DNA of 64,000 nt from JALHFZ01 sp963674625 (GCA_963674625.2 CAXXXO010000003.1:62001-126000), one strand, 5' to 3'; positions 33,865 to 43,186 are shown, numbered from the stretch's first letter. Numbers and translations: made by a program. Notes: generated from the letters alone by a model not told the origin.

Positions 33865-34745
33865 ACCTGTCCTATCTCAAATTTATTTCCGCCCTCCTTC
33901 TTTTCGGTTCGAACGGCATCGTCGCCAGCCGCATCGCCATGACGAGCTGTCAGATCGTTCTCTCCCGGTGTTTTATCGGGAGCCTCTTTTTAATCCTTCT
34001 TTTCGTTTCGAAAAGAAGAAAACCCCGGTTTCTTCAGCATCGCGAACAGATCCTTTTCGTACTTCTGTCGGGAGCAGCCATGGGTGCAAGCTGGATGTTT
34101 CTCTTCGAAGCCTACCGCCGGATCGGTGTGAGCCTGGCCACCCTCTCCTATTATTGCGGCCCCCTCATCGTTCTGATCCTCGCTCCTCTTGTTTTCGAAG
34201 AAAAACTGACGGCTGAAAAAGCGGCGGGCTTTGCTTCGGTCGTCCTCGGCATGATGCTTGTGAACGGCGCCTCGGTTTTCGCAGGGGGCCTGTCCCTGGG
34301 GCTACTCTTCGGCATCCTCTCGGCGTTCATGTATGCCCTCATGGTGATCTTCAGCAAAAAGGCGAAGGACATCGCCGGACTGGAAAACCCCATGATCCAG
34401 CTGACCGTCAGTTTTGTCGTCGTGGCGGTCTTTGTCCTTTTCACGGGGACGTCTTCCTTTGCCGTCCCCCGGGGAAGCATTCTGCCCATTCTTTTTCTCG
34501 GGCTCGTCAACACGGGACTGGGATGCTATCTCTATTTTTCCTCCATACAAAAGATCCCTGCCCAGTCGGTGGCCATCTTCAGCTATCTCGACCCCCTGTC
34601 GGCCCTGTTCTTTTCAGCCCTGCTGCTGAATGAAAGGCTGACAGCTCTCCAGATCGCAGGAGCAGGCCTGATTCTTGGAGGGGCCATCTTTGGAGAACTC
34701 TTTCACCGCAAAACTCCGCGGCCGGAAGCAGATATGAGTTTATAA
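33861..34745 (+). CDS. EamA (DMT) family transporter
   Basis: The 294-residue protein has ten predicted transmembrane helices arranged as two EamA repeats (about residues 5-135 and 145-285), with the second repeat starting GLLFGILSAFMYALMVIFSK. The family exports metabolites such as amino acids; substrate cannot be predicted. It overlaps ribF by 4 bases and is the last gene before a 200-base gap carrying the tRNA-Arg promoter. Confidence 0.9.
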   Translation: MNLSYLKFISALLLFGSNGIVASRIAMTSCQIVLSRCFIGSLFLILLFVSKRRKPRFLQHREQILFVLLSGAAMGASWMFLFEAYRRIGVSLATLSYYCGPLIVLILAPLVFEEKLTAEKAAGFASVVLGMMLVNGASVFAGGLSLGLLFGILSAFMYALMVIFSKKAKDIAGLENPMIQLTVSFVVVAVFVLFTGTSSFAVPRGSILPILFLGLVNTGLGCYLYFSSIQKIPAQSVAIFSYLDPLSALFFSALLLNERLTALQIAGAGLILGGAIFGELFHRKTPRPEADMSL

Positions 34746-34853
34746 CCATGGAGCGGCAATCCCAAAACCATGGCCAAAGGGCAGTTTGTCTTAAAATTCC
34801 GGTTCCGCCCGGGAAAACCTCCCTCGAAAACGCTGCAAAACAGACTTCGAAAC

Positions 34854-34882
34854 TTGAATTTTTCTCCCCCGGATGGTACTAT
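34854..34882 (+). promoter_or_regulatory. Promoter of tRNA-Arg(CCU)
   Basis: TTGAAT (34854-34859), a 17-base spacer and TACTAT (34877-34882). The predicted start is about 55 bases before the tRNA gene. The rest of the 34746-34944 gap shows nothing else recognisable. Confidence 0.7.
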
Positions 34883-34944
34883 TCCCTCTGTTCGCGACAA
34901 GGGGGGGCGCAGGCCTTTCTTCAGCTGCGGGCGCTTCAGGGTGC

Positions 34945-35020
34945 GGGCCTGTAGCTCAGAGGATAGAGCGACAGCCTCCTAAGCTGTAGGTCGGCAGTTC
35001 GAATCTGCCCAGGCTCGCCA
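34945..35020 (+). tRNA. tRNA-Arg (anticodon CCU)
   Basis: A 76-base cloverleaf with acceptor GGGCCTG pairing CAGGCTC (one G-T), discriminator G and an encoded CCA. The anticodon stem is ACAGC/GCTGT with loop CTCCTAA. It reads the AGG codon. Confidence 0.95.
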
Positions 35021-35067
35021 TTTTTCTCCTCCTTTTTCCGTCTTTTTCTAAGGTGGTGCTCGTCAGT

Positions 35068-35538
35068 ATGATGCCTCTTGTAAAAAAATGGATACTCACA
35101 GCGCTGCTGGGTTCCCTTCTCGTGTATTCGGCGGCGGTTTCCCTTCCCGCCCTCGTGCTTCGGGATTCTTCCGGAAAAATCCTGCAGAGCTTTTATCTCT
35201 CTCCCGGCGATTTCTTTACCCTCCGGTACATCCATTCCGTCGAGAAAACTCCGGTGGAGGACGAGTACCGGAGCGTGGGCGGCCGCATCCGCCTCTGGGA
35301 GGAGCGGACCGTCTCCCACAATGCGGGGCTGCCCACGGAGGCTCCCCCCAACGGCCGCTTTATCATGGGAAAGAACTGGATGCATGTCAGGGGAGGAGGA
35401 GCTTCCTTTCCTTTTTTTCGGTACCGGGTGGGGAACGAAATCCTCGGGAGAAATATTCTTCTTCTTTCCGGGGGCAAAAAACTTGATCTCTTTGAAAAAT
35501 ACCCTCTTTCTGTGATAGAATTCTCAATTGGGCGTTGA
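35068..35538 (+). CDS. DUF1850 protein, TRAP-associated
   Basis: A 156-residue protein with an N-terminal signal or anchor helix (residues about 8-28) and the DUF1850 pattern FTLRYIHSVEKTPVEDEY, WEERTVSHNAGLP and VRGGGASFPFFRYRVG. DUF1850 proteins regularly precede genes for fused 4TM/12TM TRAP transporters, as here. The role is not established; a periplasmic accessory is likely. ATG 35068 has AGGTGGTG 9 bases upstream; an in-frame GTG lies five codons earlier. Confidence 0.85.
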   Translation: MMPLVKKWILTALLGSLLVYSAAVSLPALVLRDSSGKILQSFYLSPGDFFTLRYIHSVEKTPVEDEYRSVGGRIRLWEERTVSHNAGLPTEAPPNGRFIMGKNWMHVRGGGASFPFFRYRVGNEILGRNILLLSGGKKLDLFEKYPLSVIEFSIGR

Positions 35539-35589
35539 TATTTATTTATCATGGAAATTGAAGATTTCTCATTTCAGGAGGTGACCCGC

Positions 35590-37548
35590 TTGCCGGAAAT
35601 CAAAGAGAACGCCGCTGCCCCGGGAAACGAACAGATAGACCTCGACGAAATAGTCCGTAAATTCGATACGGAAGCCCGGTACAGAAAGCTCACCGGTTTC
35701 TCCGGACTGCTCGTCACGGTGATCTCGGTCTGCATGTCCTTGTTTCATCTTTATACCTCCGGATTCGGGCTCATGCAGTCCCTCATCCAGGCTGCGGTCC
35801 ATCTTTCCTTCGTTCTGACCCTTGTCTTTCTGCTTTACCCCTTTTCCCAGAAAACCGCGAAGGGAGACGTTCCCTGGTACGACTACGTCCTTGCAGCTCT
35901 CGGGGCTTTCGTCACCCTCTACCTGGTTTTCGAATTCGACGCGCTCATCAAGAGGGCCGGGCTTCCCACGACCATGGACCTCATTGTCTCCTTCCTCGGC
36001 ATCGTGGTGCTGCTCGAGGCGACGAGACGGGTTTCGAGCCCGATCCTTCCGATGATCGCCATTTTCTTCCTTCTGTACTGCTATTTCGGCCGGTCTTTCC
36101 CCTCTCTTTTTCAGCATCGGGGCTTCAATATCTACCGGATCGTCAACCACATGTACCTCGGGACGGAGGGTATTTTCGGCATTCCCCTTTCGGTCTCCGC
36201 AACCTTCGTCTTCATGTTCATCCTCTTCGGGTCGGTGCTTGAACAGACCGGCATGGGGCGATTCATCATCGACCTGGCAATGGCCCTCGCAGGATGGGCG
36301 ACAGGCGGACCGGCAAAGGTTGCCGTACTCAGCTCGGGGCTGATGGGCTCCATTTCAGGCTCTTCCGTGGCGAACGTCTGCACCACGGGTATGTTCACCA
36401 TTCCCCTGATGAAAAGCGTCGGATACAAGCCCCATTTCGCCGGGGCCGTCGAAGCGGTGGCTTCCACGGGAGGACAGATCATGCCCCCCGTCATGGGCGC
36501 AGCGGCGTTCATCATGGCCCAGTTTATGGGCGTCCCTTATCTCGACGTGGCGCTTGCGGCAATCGTCCCCGCGCTGCTTTATTACTTCGCCGTCATGGTG
36601 CAGGTTCATCTCGAGGCAACCCGCCTGGGACTCCAGGGACTTCCCCGGGAGCAGCTTCCCAACCTCTGGAAACTTCTCCGGGCGAAGGGACATCTTCTCA
36701 TCCCGCTTATCGGCATCATATATTTTCTCATAGGGGGATATACTCCCCTGAAGGCAGCCTATAACGGCATTCTCATCACTTTCGTCGTGTCATGGTTCAA
36801 TCGGGAAACAAGGCTGACCCCGAAAAAACTCGTCGTCGCCCTCGAGAGCGGCGCCCGTTCCGCCCTTGGAGTGGCATGCGCCTGTGCTACCGTCGGCATC
36901 ATCGTGGGTACGGCCACACTTACGGGGCTCGGCCTCCGGATCGCCAGCGCCATCGTTACCCTGGCGGGGGGCAAGCTTATCCTCACCCTCCTCCTCACCA
37001 TGGTGGCGTGCATCCTCCTCGGCGCAGGGCTGCCGACCACGGCGAATTTCATCGTCACGAGCACCATGGCCGCGCCGGCCCTTTTCCAGCTGGGCGTCCC
37101 TCCCATGGCGGCCTATATGTTCGTTCTTTACTTTGGCATTGCGGCGGACCTGAGCCCCCCTGTGGCCCTCGCGGCCTACGCAGGCGCGGGCATCGCCGGA
37201 GCGGAGCCCATGAAGACGGGCGCCACGGCGATCAAGCTTGCCCTCGCCGGGTTCATCGTCCCTTTCATCTATGTCTACAACCCCATTCTCGTGCTGGTGA
37301 ACTACAGCTTTCTTCCTTTTGTTACGGCTGTCTTTACCGCCATGCTTGGAGTGCTTCTTCTGGGAATGTCCACCGTCGGATTTTATAAACGGAGGATGGA
37401 GTGGTGGAAGCGAATTATCGCCCTTGCGGGAGCTCTTTTCCTTCTAATCCCGGGGTGGAAGAGCGACCTCTTCGGTTTTCTGGTGCTTGCGGGACTCTAT
37501 TTCCTTCAGAACCGGGGATTCGGCAAAAGTTCTCTTCCGAAAACTTAA
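35590..37548 (+). CDS. TRAP transporter fused permease, 4TM/12TM (TAXI type)
   Basis: The 652-residue protein fuses the small (DctQ-like) and large (DctM-like) membrane subunits: four helices in residues about 45-190, then about 12 to 14 more. STGGQIMPPVMGAAAFIMAQ and LGAGLPTTANFIVTSTMAAP are typical of the large subunit. Such transporters use an ion gradient and normally need a TAXI periplasmic binding protein, which is not adjacent here. TTG 35590 is set by AGGAGGTGA; an in-frame ATG at 35551 lacks a ribosome site. The stop codon lies inside the ileS promoter. Confidence 0.92.
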   Translation: MPEIKENAAAPGNEQIDLDEIVRKFDTEARYRKLTGFSGLLVTVISVCMSLFHLYTSGFGLMQSLIQAAVHLSFVLTLVFLLYPFSQKTAKGDVPWYDYVLAALGAFVTLYLVFEFDALIKRAGLPTTMDLIVSFLGIVVLLEATRRVSSPILPMIAIFFLLYCYFGRSFPSLFQHRGFNIYRIVNHMYLGTEGIFGIPLSVSATFVFMFILFGSVLEQTGMGRFIIDLAMALAGWATGGPAKVAVLSSGLMGSISGSSVANVCTTGMFTIPLMKSVGYKPHFAGAVEAVASTGGQIMPPVMGAAAFIMAQFMGVPYLDVALAAIVPALLYYFAVMVQVHLEATRLGLQGLPREQLPNLWKLLRAKGHLLIPLIGIIYFLIGGYTPLKAAYNGILITFVVSWFNRETRLTPKKLVVALESGARSALGVACACATVGIIVGTATLTGLGLRIASAIVTLAGGKLILTLLLTMVACILLGAGLPTTANFIVTSTMAAPALFQLGVPPMAAYMFVLYFGIAADLSPPVALAAYAGAGIAGAEPMKTGATAIKLALAGFIVPFIYVYNPILVLVNYSFLPFVTAVFTAMLGVLLLGMSTVGFYKRRMEWWKRIIALAGALFLLIPGWKSDLFGFLVLAGLYFLQNRGFGKSSLPKT

Positions 37549-37574
37549 TAGTTTCTTCGTTCCTGTGCTAAAAT
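37545..37574 (+). promoter_or_regulatory. Extended -10 promoter of ileS
   Basis: TTAATA (37545-37550), an 18-base spacer and TAAAAT (37569-37574) preceded by TGTGC. It overlaps the stop of the TRAP gene. The element resembles the rimP promoter (TGTGCTATACT). Confidence 0.6.
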
Positions 37575-37588
37575 ATCCACGTCTTTTC

Positions 37589-37622
37589 ACCGTCCTCGCT
37601 GGAATGGAGGACGGTTTTTTCC
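37589..37622 (+). terminator. Terminator hairpin between TRAP gene and ileS
   Basis: ACCGTCCTC (37589-37597) pairs with GAGGACGGT (37607-37615) around a 9-base loop, followed by a T-run. It ends the TRAP transcript, but it also lies downstream of the probable ileS promoter and before ileS. It could therefore work as an attenuator. No T-box sequence is present. Confidence 0.8.
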
Positions 37623-37644
37623 TATTATAGAAGGAGGAACCTTC

Positions 37645-40440
37645 ATGACAGCAGACTACAAAGAGACGCTGAATCTTCCCGAAACTGCCTTCCCCATGCG
37701 GGCCAATCTCGCGAAGCGGGAGCCGGGATTTCTCGATTTCTGGAAGAAGCAGGATATTTTCGGCAAGATGAAGCAGAACCGGGAGGGTGCTCCCTCCTTC
37801 ATACTTCACGACGGACCCCCCTATGCCAATGGCCATATTCATATCGGCACTGCCTTCAACAAGATATTGAAGGATTTCATTCCCAAATACAAGGCGATGA
37901 GGGGCTATTTCGCCCCCTATGTGCCGGGTTGGGATACCCATGGCCTTCCCATCGAACTGCATGTTCTGAAGAGCCTCGGAGTGACCAAGGATTCCATCGA
38001 TCCGGTAGAACTCCGGAAGCAGTGTACGGAATATGCCCTTCGCTTTCGGGATATTCAAAGGGAAGAATTCATTCGTCTCGGCGTCCTCGGCGACTGGGAT
38101 AACCCCTACATGACCCTGAACCCCGAATACGAAGCCGCCCAGCTGGGAGCCTTCGCGGAACTTGTGAAAAACGGCCTCGTCTACAAGGGGCAGAAGCCCG
38201 TTTTCTGGTGCATCGACTGCCAGACCGCCCTGGCCGCTGCGGAGATCGAATACTGGGACGAAAAATCTCCCTCCGTCTTTGTCGCCTATTCCCTTCCCGA
38301 GGCAGAAAAAATCGATCCTGTCCTCGCCGGAAGGGACGTGAACGTGATCGTGTGGACGACGACCCCCTGGACCCTCCCGGCGAGCCTGGCTGTGGCCCTG
38401 GGCGGGGATCACGACTATGGCTTCTACAGAAGCGGAGAAAAGGTCTACATGTTTGCCAGGGCGCTTCTTGAAAGCATTTCCTCGGCGACGGGGCTTTCCT
38501 TCGACGAAGAGCTCCTTGCAGTCAAGGGACACAAACTCGAGGGGTACAAGGCCCGCCACCCCTTTTATCCGGACAGGGAGATCCCCCTGCTGCTTGCGGA
38601 CTACGTCCTTCTCGACACGGGAACGGGATGCGTCCATACTGCCCCGGGGCACGGCGTGGAGGACTACGAGACTGGGGTAAAATACGGGCTTGCGGTCTAT
38701 AACCCCGTGGACGACAAGGGGTATTTCAAAGAGGGAACAGGCCTCGTGGACGGGCTCTCCCTCAAGGAGGGCGCTCAAAAGGTGCTGGATGCCCTGCGGG
38801 AAAGCGGGCGGCTTCTCGGAAGCCATTCCATCAGCCACTCCTATCCTCACTGCTGGCGCTGCAAGAAGCCCGTCATTTTCCGCTCGACGGACCAGTGGTT
38901 CATCGCTGTCTCGGAGTTCCGATCCAGGACCCTTGAGGCCATCGAAAAGGATGTCCGCTGGATCCCCGAATGGGGCAAGGAACGGATCTACAACATGGTC
39001 AGAGACCGTTCCGACTGGTGCGTCAGCCGCCAGAGGATCTGGGGAGTCCCCATTCCCGCCTTTTACTGCACAAGCTGCGGAAAGCCGGTGCTGACTGAAG
39101 ACCGCATCCGGGCAATGCTCCCCGTCATCCGGGAGAAGGGGTGCTCGGTCTGGTGGTCCCTGTCCCCGAAGGAACTGCTCGGCGATCTTGCCTTCTGTCC
39201 TCACTGCGGAGGAAGGGAACTTCGCAAGGAGACGGACATCATGGACGTCTGGTTCGATTCCGGAACGAGCCACGAAGCCGTTCTCAGGACCCGGCCGGAG
39301 CTCAAGTGGCCTGCTGACATGTACCTCGAGGGAAGCGACCAGCACCGCGGATGGTTCCAGACATCCCTTCTCACCTCCGTCGGAATGCACGGCAGGCCTC
39401 CCTTCGAACAGGTCCTCACCCACGGCTTCATCGTGGACGGCGAGGGGAAGAAGATGTCCAAGTCGATCGGCAACACCGTCAGCCCCCAGGAAGTGATCGA
39501 CCAGTACGGGGCCGATATCCTCCGTCTCTGGGTGGCTTCCACGGATTACCGCAACGATATCCGGATCTCCCAGGAAATAGTGAAAAACCTGAGCGAATCC
39601 TACCGGAGAATCAGAAATACGGCCCGGTACCTGCTGGCAAATCTGAAGGATTTCGACCCCCGGTCCGATTCCGTCTCCGTCAGCGATATGACCGAAATGG
39701 ACCGCTGGATTCTGCTGAAGCTCAGAAGCGTCATCGAGAAGTCAACTGTCGCCTTCGACGACTATGAATTTCATATTCCCACCTTCGCGATTCACCAGTT
39801 CTGCGTAAACGAGCTGAGTTCCTTCTATCTCGACTCGAGCAAGGACAGGATGTATGCCGACGCCTCCCGCTCTCTCAGCCGCAGAAGCGGTCAGACGGCC
39901 ATGTGGAGGATTCTCTCCGTCCTTACCGGGATGCTGGCTCCCGTTCTGAGCTTTACCGCCGAGGAGATCTGGCAGGAGATGAGGAAGACCGACCCTACCC
40001 TGCCGGAAAGCGTTTTCCTCTCCGACTGGCCCTCCACCGAGAGCCTTCCCGCGGATAAAGACCTGGAGAACAAATGGGACAGGATGCTCGCCGTCCGGTC
40101 AGCTGTGGGCAGAACTCTTGAAGTTGCCAGGAGTACCTCCATCATCGGGCACCCTCTCGACGCCCGGGTTCAAGTTGAAACCGGTGGAGCGGAGGATGTG
40201 AAAAAACTCTTTACGGAAGAGGAACTCAGGGTGTATTCCATCGTCTCTGATTTTCGGTGGGTTGACCGGATTGAAGACATGTCCGTCATTCAGAAGGATG
40301 ATGAAGCGGGAATCAGGGTCGGCGTCGCAAGGGCCGAGGGGGAAAAGTGCCCCCGCTGCTGGCAGTACAGGTCGAACCGGGATTCCAGGGGGCTGTGCCC
40401 CAGATGCGCGTCCGTCCTTTCGGAAACAGACGGAAAGTAA
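37645..40440 (+). CDS. ileS: IleS, isoleucyl-tRNA synthetase
   Basis: This class I synthetase charges tRNA-Ile and edits Val. The HIGH motif is GHIHIG at residues 63-68 and KMSKS is at 603-607. The editing domain (about 180-390) contains VWTTTPWTLPASLA. WCVSRQRIWGVPIP precedes the second half of the Rossmann fold. A C-terminal zinc finger begins CPRCWQYR near residue 902 and ends CPRCASVL. At 931 residues it is the bacterial short form. AGAAGGAGG lies before the ATG. A terminator-like hairpin lies in the leader. Confidence 0.97.
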   Translation: MTADYKETLNLPETAFPMRANLAKREPGFLDFWKKQDIFGKMKQNREGAPSFILHDGPPYANGHIHIGTAFNKILKDFIPKYKAMRGYFAPYVPGWDTHGLPIELHVLKSLGVTKDSIDPVELRKQCTEYALRFRDIQREEFIRLGVLGDWDNPYMTLNPEYEAAQLGAFAELVKNGLVYKGQKPVFWCIDCQTALAAAEIEYWDEKSPSVFVAYSLPEAEKIDPVLAGRDVNVIVWTTTPWTLPASLAVALGGDHDYGFYRSGEKVYMFARALLESISSATGLSFDEELLAVKGHKLEGYKARHPFYPDREIPLLLADYVLLDTGTGCVHTAPGHGVEDYETGVKYGLAVYNPVDDKGYFKEGTGLVDGLSLKEGAQKVLDALRESGRLLGSHSISHSYPHCWRCKKPVIFRSTDQWFIAVSEFRSRTLEAIEKDVRWIPEWGKERIYNMVRDRSDWCVSRQRIWGVPIPAFYCTSCGKPVLTEDRIRAMLPVIREKGCSVWWSLSPKELLGDLAFCPHCGGRELRKETDIMDVWFDSGTSHEAVLRTRPELKWPADMYLEGSDQHRGWFQTSLLTSVGMHGRPPFEQVLTHGFIVDGEGKKMSKSIGNTVSPQEVIDQYGADILRLWVASTDYRNDIRISQEIVKNLSESYRRIRNTARYLLANLKDFDPRSDSVSVSDMTEMDRWILLKLRSVIEKSTVAFDDYEFHIPTFAIHQFCVNELSSFYLDSSKDRMYADASRSLSRRSGQTAMWRILSVLTGMLAPVLSFTAEEIWQEMRKTDPTLPESVFLSDWPSTESLPADKDLENKWDRMLAVRSAVGRTLEVARSTSIIGHPLDARVQVETGGAEDVKKLFTEEELRVYSIVSDFRWVDRIEDMSVIQKDDEAGIRVGVARAEGEKCPRCWQYRSNRDSRGLCPRCASVLSETDGK

Positions 40441-40448
40441 GTTTTTTC

Positions 40449-41453
40449 ATGAGACCGGGGGATCCTTTTCCGATCCGCTCCGCCGGCGGGGAAGAAGACG
40501 AGGAGAACGGGCAGCTGTCCTCCCCGTCGACGGAAATCCTCTCTTCGGGTGAGGAGGATGCGGGCAGGCGCCTTGACGTTTTCCTCTCCCTGAAGCTGGG
40601 AATCCCCCGGACATTTTCCCAGAAGCTCATCGAAGGCGGAAGGGTGAGCCTGCACCCCTTCAAACGCCTCCGGCCGGGGCTGAAGCTTGCGGGAGGAGAG
40701 ACTGCGGAGGTCATTCTTCCTCCTCCGGAAAGCCTTGAACTCGAACCCGAAGAAGTTCCCTTCAGAGTAGTGTACGAGGACCGGTGGATTCTCGTGGTGG
40801 ACAAACCGAGCGGCGTGGTGGTGCATCCCGCTCCGGGCAACTGGCGGGGAACGCTGGTTCACGGTCTTCTTCACCGCTTCGGTGATTTTGGTCCCTTCAA
40901 CAACGTCCTGAGGCCCGGAATAGTGCATCGCCTGGATGCCACAACTTCGGGCCTGCTCGTCATCGCCCGGGAACAATCGGTTATGGAGGAGCTTCAGCGG
41001 CAGTTTCGCGAAAGGGAAGTGGAGAAGCGCTACCTCGCTCTTGCGGAAGGGAAGGTGAAAGGGCCCCGGGGGAGGATCGAGCTTCCCGTGGGGCGCAGCT
41101 CGTCGAACCGTCTTCGCATGGCTGTGGTTCCCCAGGGGAAATCTGCCCTGACAGAATACCGGGTCCTCTGGCAGAGGGCAGGTTTTTCCTTTCTTGAATG
41201 CCGCATCGCCACCGGGAGGACTCATCAGATCAGGGTCCATCTGAGCCACATCGGTCACCCCCTCGACGGCGACGGTCTCTACGGCGCCGACAAGAAACAG
41301 GCGGCCCTTCTCGGCAGGGTTTTTCTTCATTCGTGGAAACTCGCTTTTCTCCACCCTGCTTCCCGGAAGCGGCTTTCATTTACTGCCTGTCTGCCAGCTT
41401 TCTTGACCGGGCGACTTCGGGAAATTCTTTCCAGAGATCAGGGGCGACGGTGA
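40449..41453 (+). CDS. RluD-family 23S rRNA pseudouridine synthase
   Basis: The 334-residue protein has an N-terminal S4-like RNA-binding domain (about residues 35-95; RRLDVFLSLKLGIPRTFSQK) and the RluA-type catalytic domain. The nucleophile Asp is near residue 163 in IVHRLDATTSGLLVIAR, and TGRTHQIRVHLSHIGHPLDG follows. It could be RluD or another RluA-class enzyme. The ATG is 9 bases after the ileS stop and has a weak ribosome site. Its 3' end overlaps the convergent rqcH gene by 74 bases. Confidence 0.92.
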   Translation: MRPGDPFPIRSAGGEEDEENGQLSSPSTEILSSGEEDAGRRLDVFLSLKLGIPRTFSQKLIEGGRVSLHPFKRLRPGLKLAGGETAEVILPPPESLELEPEEVPFRVVYEDRWILVVDKPSGVVVHPAPGNWRGTLVHGLLHRFGDFGPFNNVLRPGIVHRLDATTSGLLVIAREQSVMEELQRQFREREVEKRYLALAEGKVKGPRGRIELPVGRSSSNRLRMAVVPQGKSALTEYRVLWQRAGFSFLECRIATGRTHQIRVHLSHIGHPLDGDGLYGADKKQAALLGRVFLHSWKLAFLHPASRKRLSFTACLPAFLTGRLREILSRDQGRR

Positions 41454-43104
41454 TCGTCCGGGGCGAGGTATAGGTCACCTTGGCGATGGCGTTTCCTGGA
41501 ATCGACCGAACGTTCTTCTTCTCCGTGTAGTCAACCTGAACCCTGGTCTCGCTTTTTCCCTTGCTGAACCATGCGGCGAGAGAGGCGGCGATCTCCAGGG
41601 AGTTTCCCTCGTCCGTTCCGGGGCCTCCCGGCCGCTTCAGGATGACGTGGGCTCCCGGAATTTCGTGGACATGAAACCAAAGGTCCGACGGTGAGGCTAT
41701 TTTGAAAGTGACGTGACGGTTTCCCCTCGCATTCAGTCCGATATAGAGTAGATCTCTTCCGTTGGCAAGCCGGATGCAGGGGGGTGTGCTTTCTTTCTTT
41801 CTGCCCCCGGTATGAGACCGCGTTTTTTTCGGCTGGAGCCAGTCGGAGATATCCTTCACCGCAGCGGCGAGAAGCTCGGGGTCATCGAGGGATTCGAGAG
41901 AGTCGAGCTGTTCCCGGAGTTCCTCCATCCCCTCTTCCAGGGAGAGGATTCCCTTCCGGACCTCGCCCTTATCCACTTTTCCCTTTTTATATTTCCTGAA
42001 GTAGCGTTCGGCGTTCTGGGCAGGAGTCATCTTTGCGTCAAGGGAGACCTCCATGTCCCGGTCCGTTTCCCAGTCGTGAAGAAGGACCTTTTCGGCCCGG
42101 GGGGGAATTGTGTCGACGGAAGCGAGAATCAGCTGCCCTTTCTTCCGGTATTCTCCGCTCTTCTCTGCCAGGTCGAGCTGATTTTCAAGACCGTCCCGAT
42201 GTCGCTCCCTCCGCCGGATCTCCCGCTCGAGAATTTTTTTCGCCCCCGAGCAGACCCGCTGCCGTTCCTCCCGGAGGATCGAGCTGATGATCTCCGTGCC
42301 GACCCCGTTGGCCAGAGGGCCGGGAAGAGCTTCGGCTCCGGGAAGAAGTTCGGGAAAAACGGTAAGGTATTTTCCCCTTTTCTGAAGGACAAACCGGGGG
42401 TGAACATCGGACAGACCGAAAAGGGCATCGAAGCCCCTTTCCCAGCGGGCAGGGGGTGTGGTCTCCCATTCATCCCCGATGACCTGGGCGAGCCCTTTGC
42501 CGACTCCCCGAACTCCTCTGAGGTCCTCCGGCTTCGTCAGAGAGGGAATATCCTTCCATGAATCCCCCTTCAGGGGCGGGGGAGGGGCATAGGGCCTCCC
42601 CGGCAAGACCGTGCGGTACCTGTTCGTGTCTGGATGGACAGATTTGGCCGCGGCAAGGATCGTATCTTCCCCGTCGAGGATCAGAAGATTGCTGTTCCGT
42701 TCCATCCCCTCGAAAAGAAGGAAGAGGGGAATGGAGAATCCGGCTCCGAGGAGCCGTTCCGCTTTGAATCGGAGAATGCGGTCTTCCCCCTCCTGGCGGA
42801 CCTCCTTCAGGGATGAGCCTGCAAGGTTGCTCTTCAGGGCTTCACCGAAAGACGACCGGCCCGACCTCATTTTTTTGAGCCAGGAGATCTCCTCGCTTCC
42901 TGCAAGCCCGCATCCGTAATGCTGGGGGTTCCACGAGAAAAGCAGCCACTCTCCTTTCCGGAAGAGCTGGAGAGCGGCCCAGAATTCGCCGGTTTCGATC
43001 CCGCCGACCGGGGCGGGGAGCAGTTTTTCGTTCATGTCCGCAGCAAGTGCCGTGAATAATTCCGGGCCGAAAGACAGTATAATCACACTCCATAGGGTGC
43101 GCAT
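41380..43104 (-). CDS. rqcH: RqcH/NFACT family ribosome quality-control protein
   Basis: RqcH (NEMF/Rqc2) binds stalled 50S subunits and recruits tRNA-Ala to add alanine tails. The N-terminal NFACT-N part includes LFEGMERNSNLLIL. A helix-hairpin-helix (EDLRGVRGVGKGLAQV) and a coiled middle (REIRRRERHRDGLENQ) follow. The NFACT-R domain reads RDLLYIGLNARGNRHVTFKI, then ASPSDLWFHVHEIPGAHVIL. At 574 residues it is normal. The start is uncertain: ATG 43104 has no ribosome site, GTG 43086 is close to the expected N-terminus, and ATG 43035 would cut the first conserved helix. Confidence 0.9.
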   Translation of the reverse strand: MRTLWSVIILSFGPELFTALAADMNEKLLPAPVGGIETGEFWAALQLFRKGEWLLFSWNPQHYGCGLAGSEEISWLKKMRSGRSSFGEALKSNLAGSSLKEVRQEGEDRILRFKAERLLGAGFSIPLFLLFEGMERNSNLLILDGEDTILAAAKSVHPDTNRYRTVLPGRPYAPPPPLKGDSWKDIPSLTKPEDLRGVRGVGKGLAQVIGDEWETTPPARWERGFDALFGLSDVHPRFVLQKRGKYLTVFPELLPGAEALPGPLANGVGTEIISSILREERQRVCSGAKKILEREIRRRERHRDGLENQLDLAEKSGEYRKKGQLILASVDTIPPRAEKVLLHDWETDRDMEVSLDAKMTPAQNAERYFRKYKKGKVDKGEVRKGILSLEEGMEELREQLDSLESLDDPELLAAAVKDISDWLQPKKTRSHTGGRKKESTPPCIRLANGRDLLYIGLNARGNRHVTFKIASPSDLWFHVHEIPGAHVILKRPGGPGTDEGNSLEIAASLAAWFSKGKSETRVQVDYTEKKNVRSIPGNAIAKVTYTSPRTITVAPDLWKEFPEVARSRKLADRQ

Positions 43105-43139
43105 CTGTGAAAGTCTTAGGGTATATCACTCGGCGGCGC

Positions 43140-43168
43140 TTGACAAGTCGTCCTCCGCTCATTACAAT
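43140..43168 (+). promoter_or_regulatory. Near-consensus promoter of the seven-tRNA cluster
   Basis: TTGACA (43140-43145), a 17-base spacer and TACAAT (43163-43168), about 12 bases before the expected start point and 18 bases before tRNA-Ala. It lies just upstream of rqcH on the opposite strand, so the region is divergent. Confidence 0.85.
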
Positions 43169-43186
43169 AATCGCCGTTGGTCTGCC

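Noticed and set aside
37550..37645. T-box riboswitch before ileS
   Set aside because: The leader is too short, and no T-box core (TGG.ACC.CG) is present.
37444..39423. Minus-strand frame of about 660 codons opposite ileS
   Set aside because: It mirrors the codon use of ileS, has no ribosome site or recognisable motif, and would cover an essential gene.
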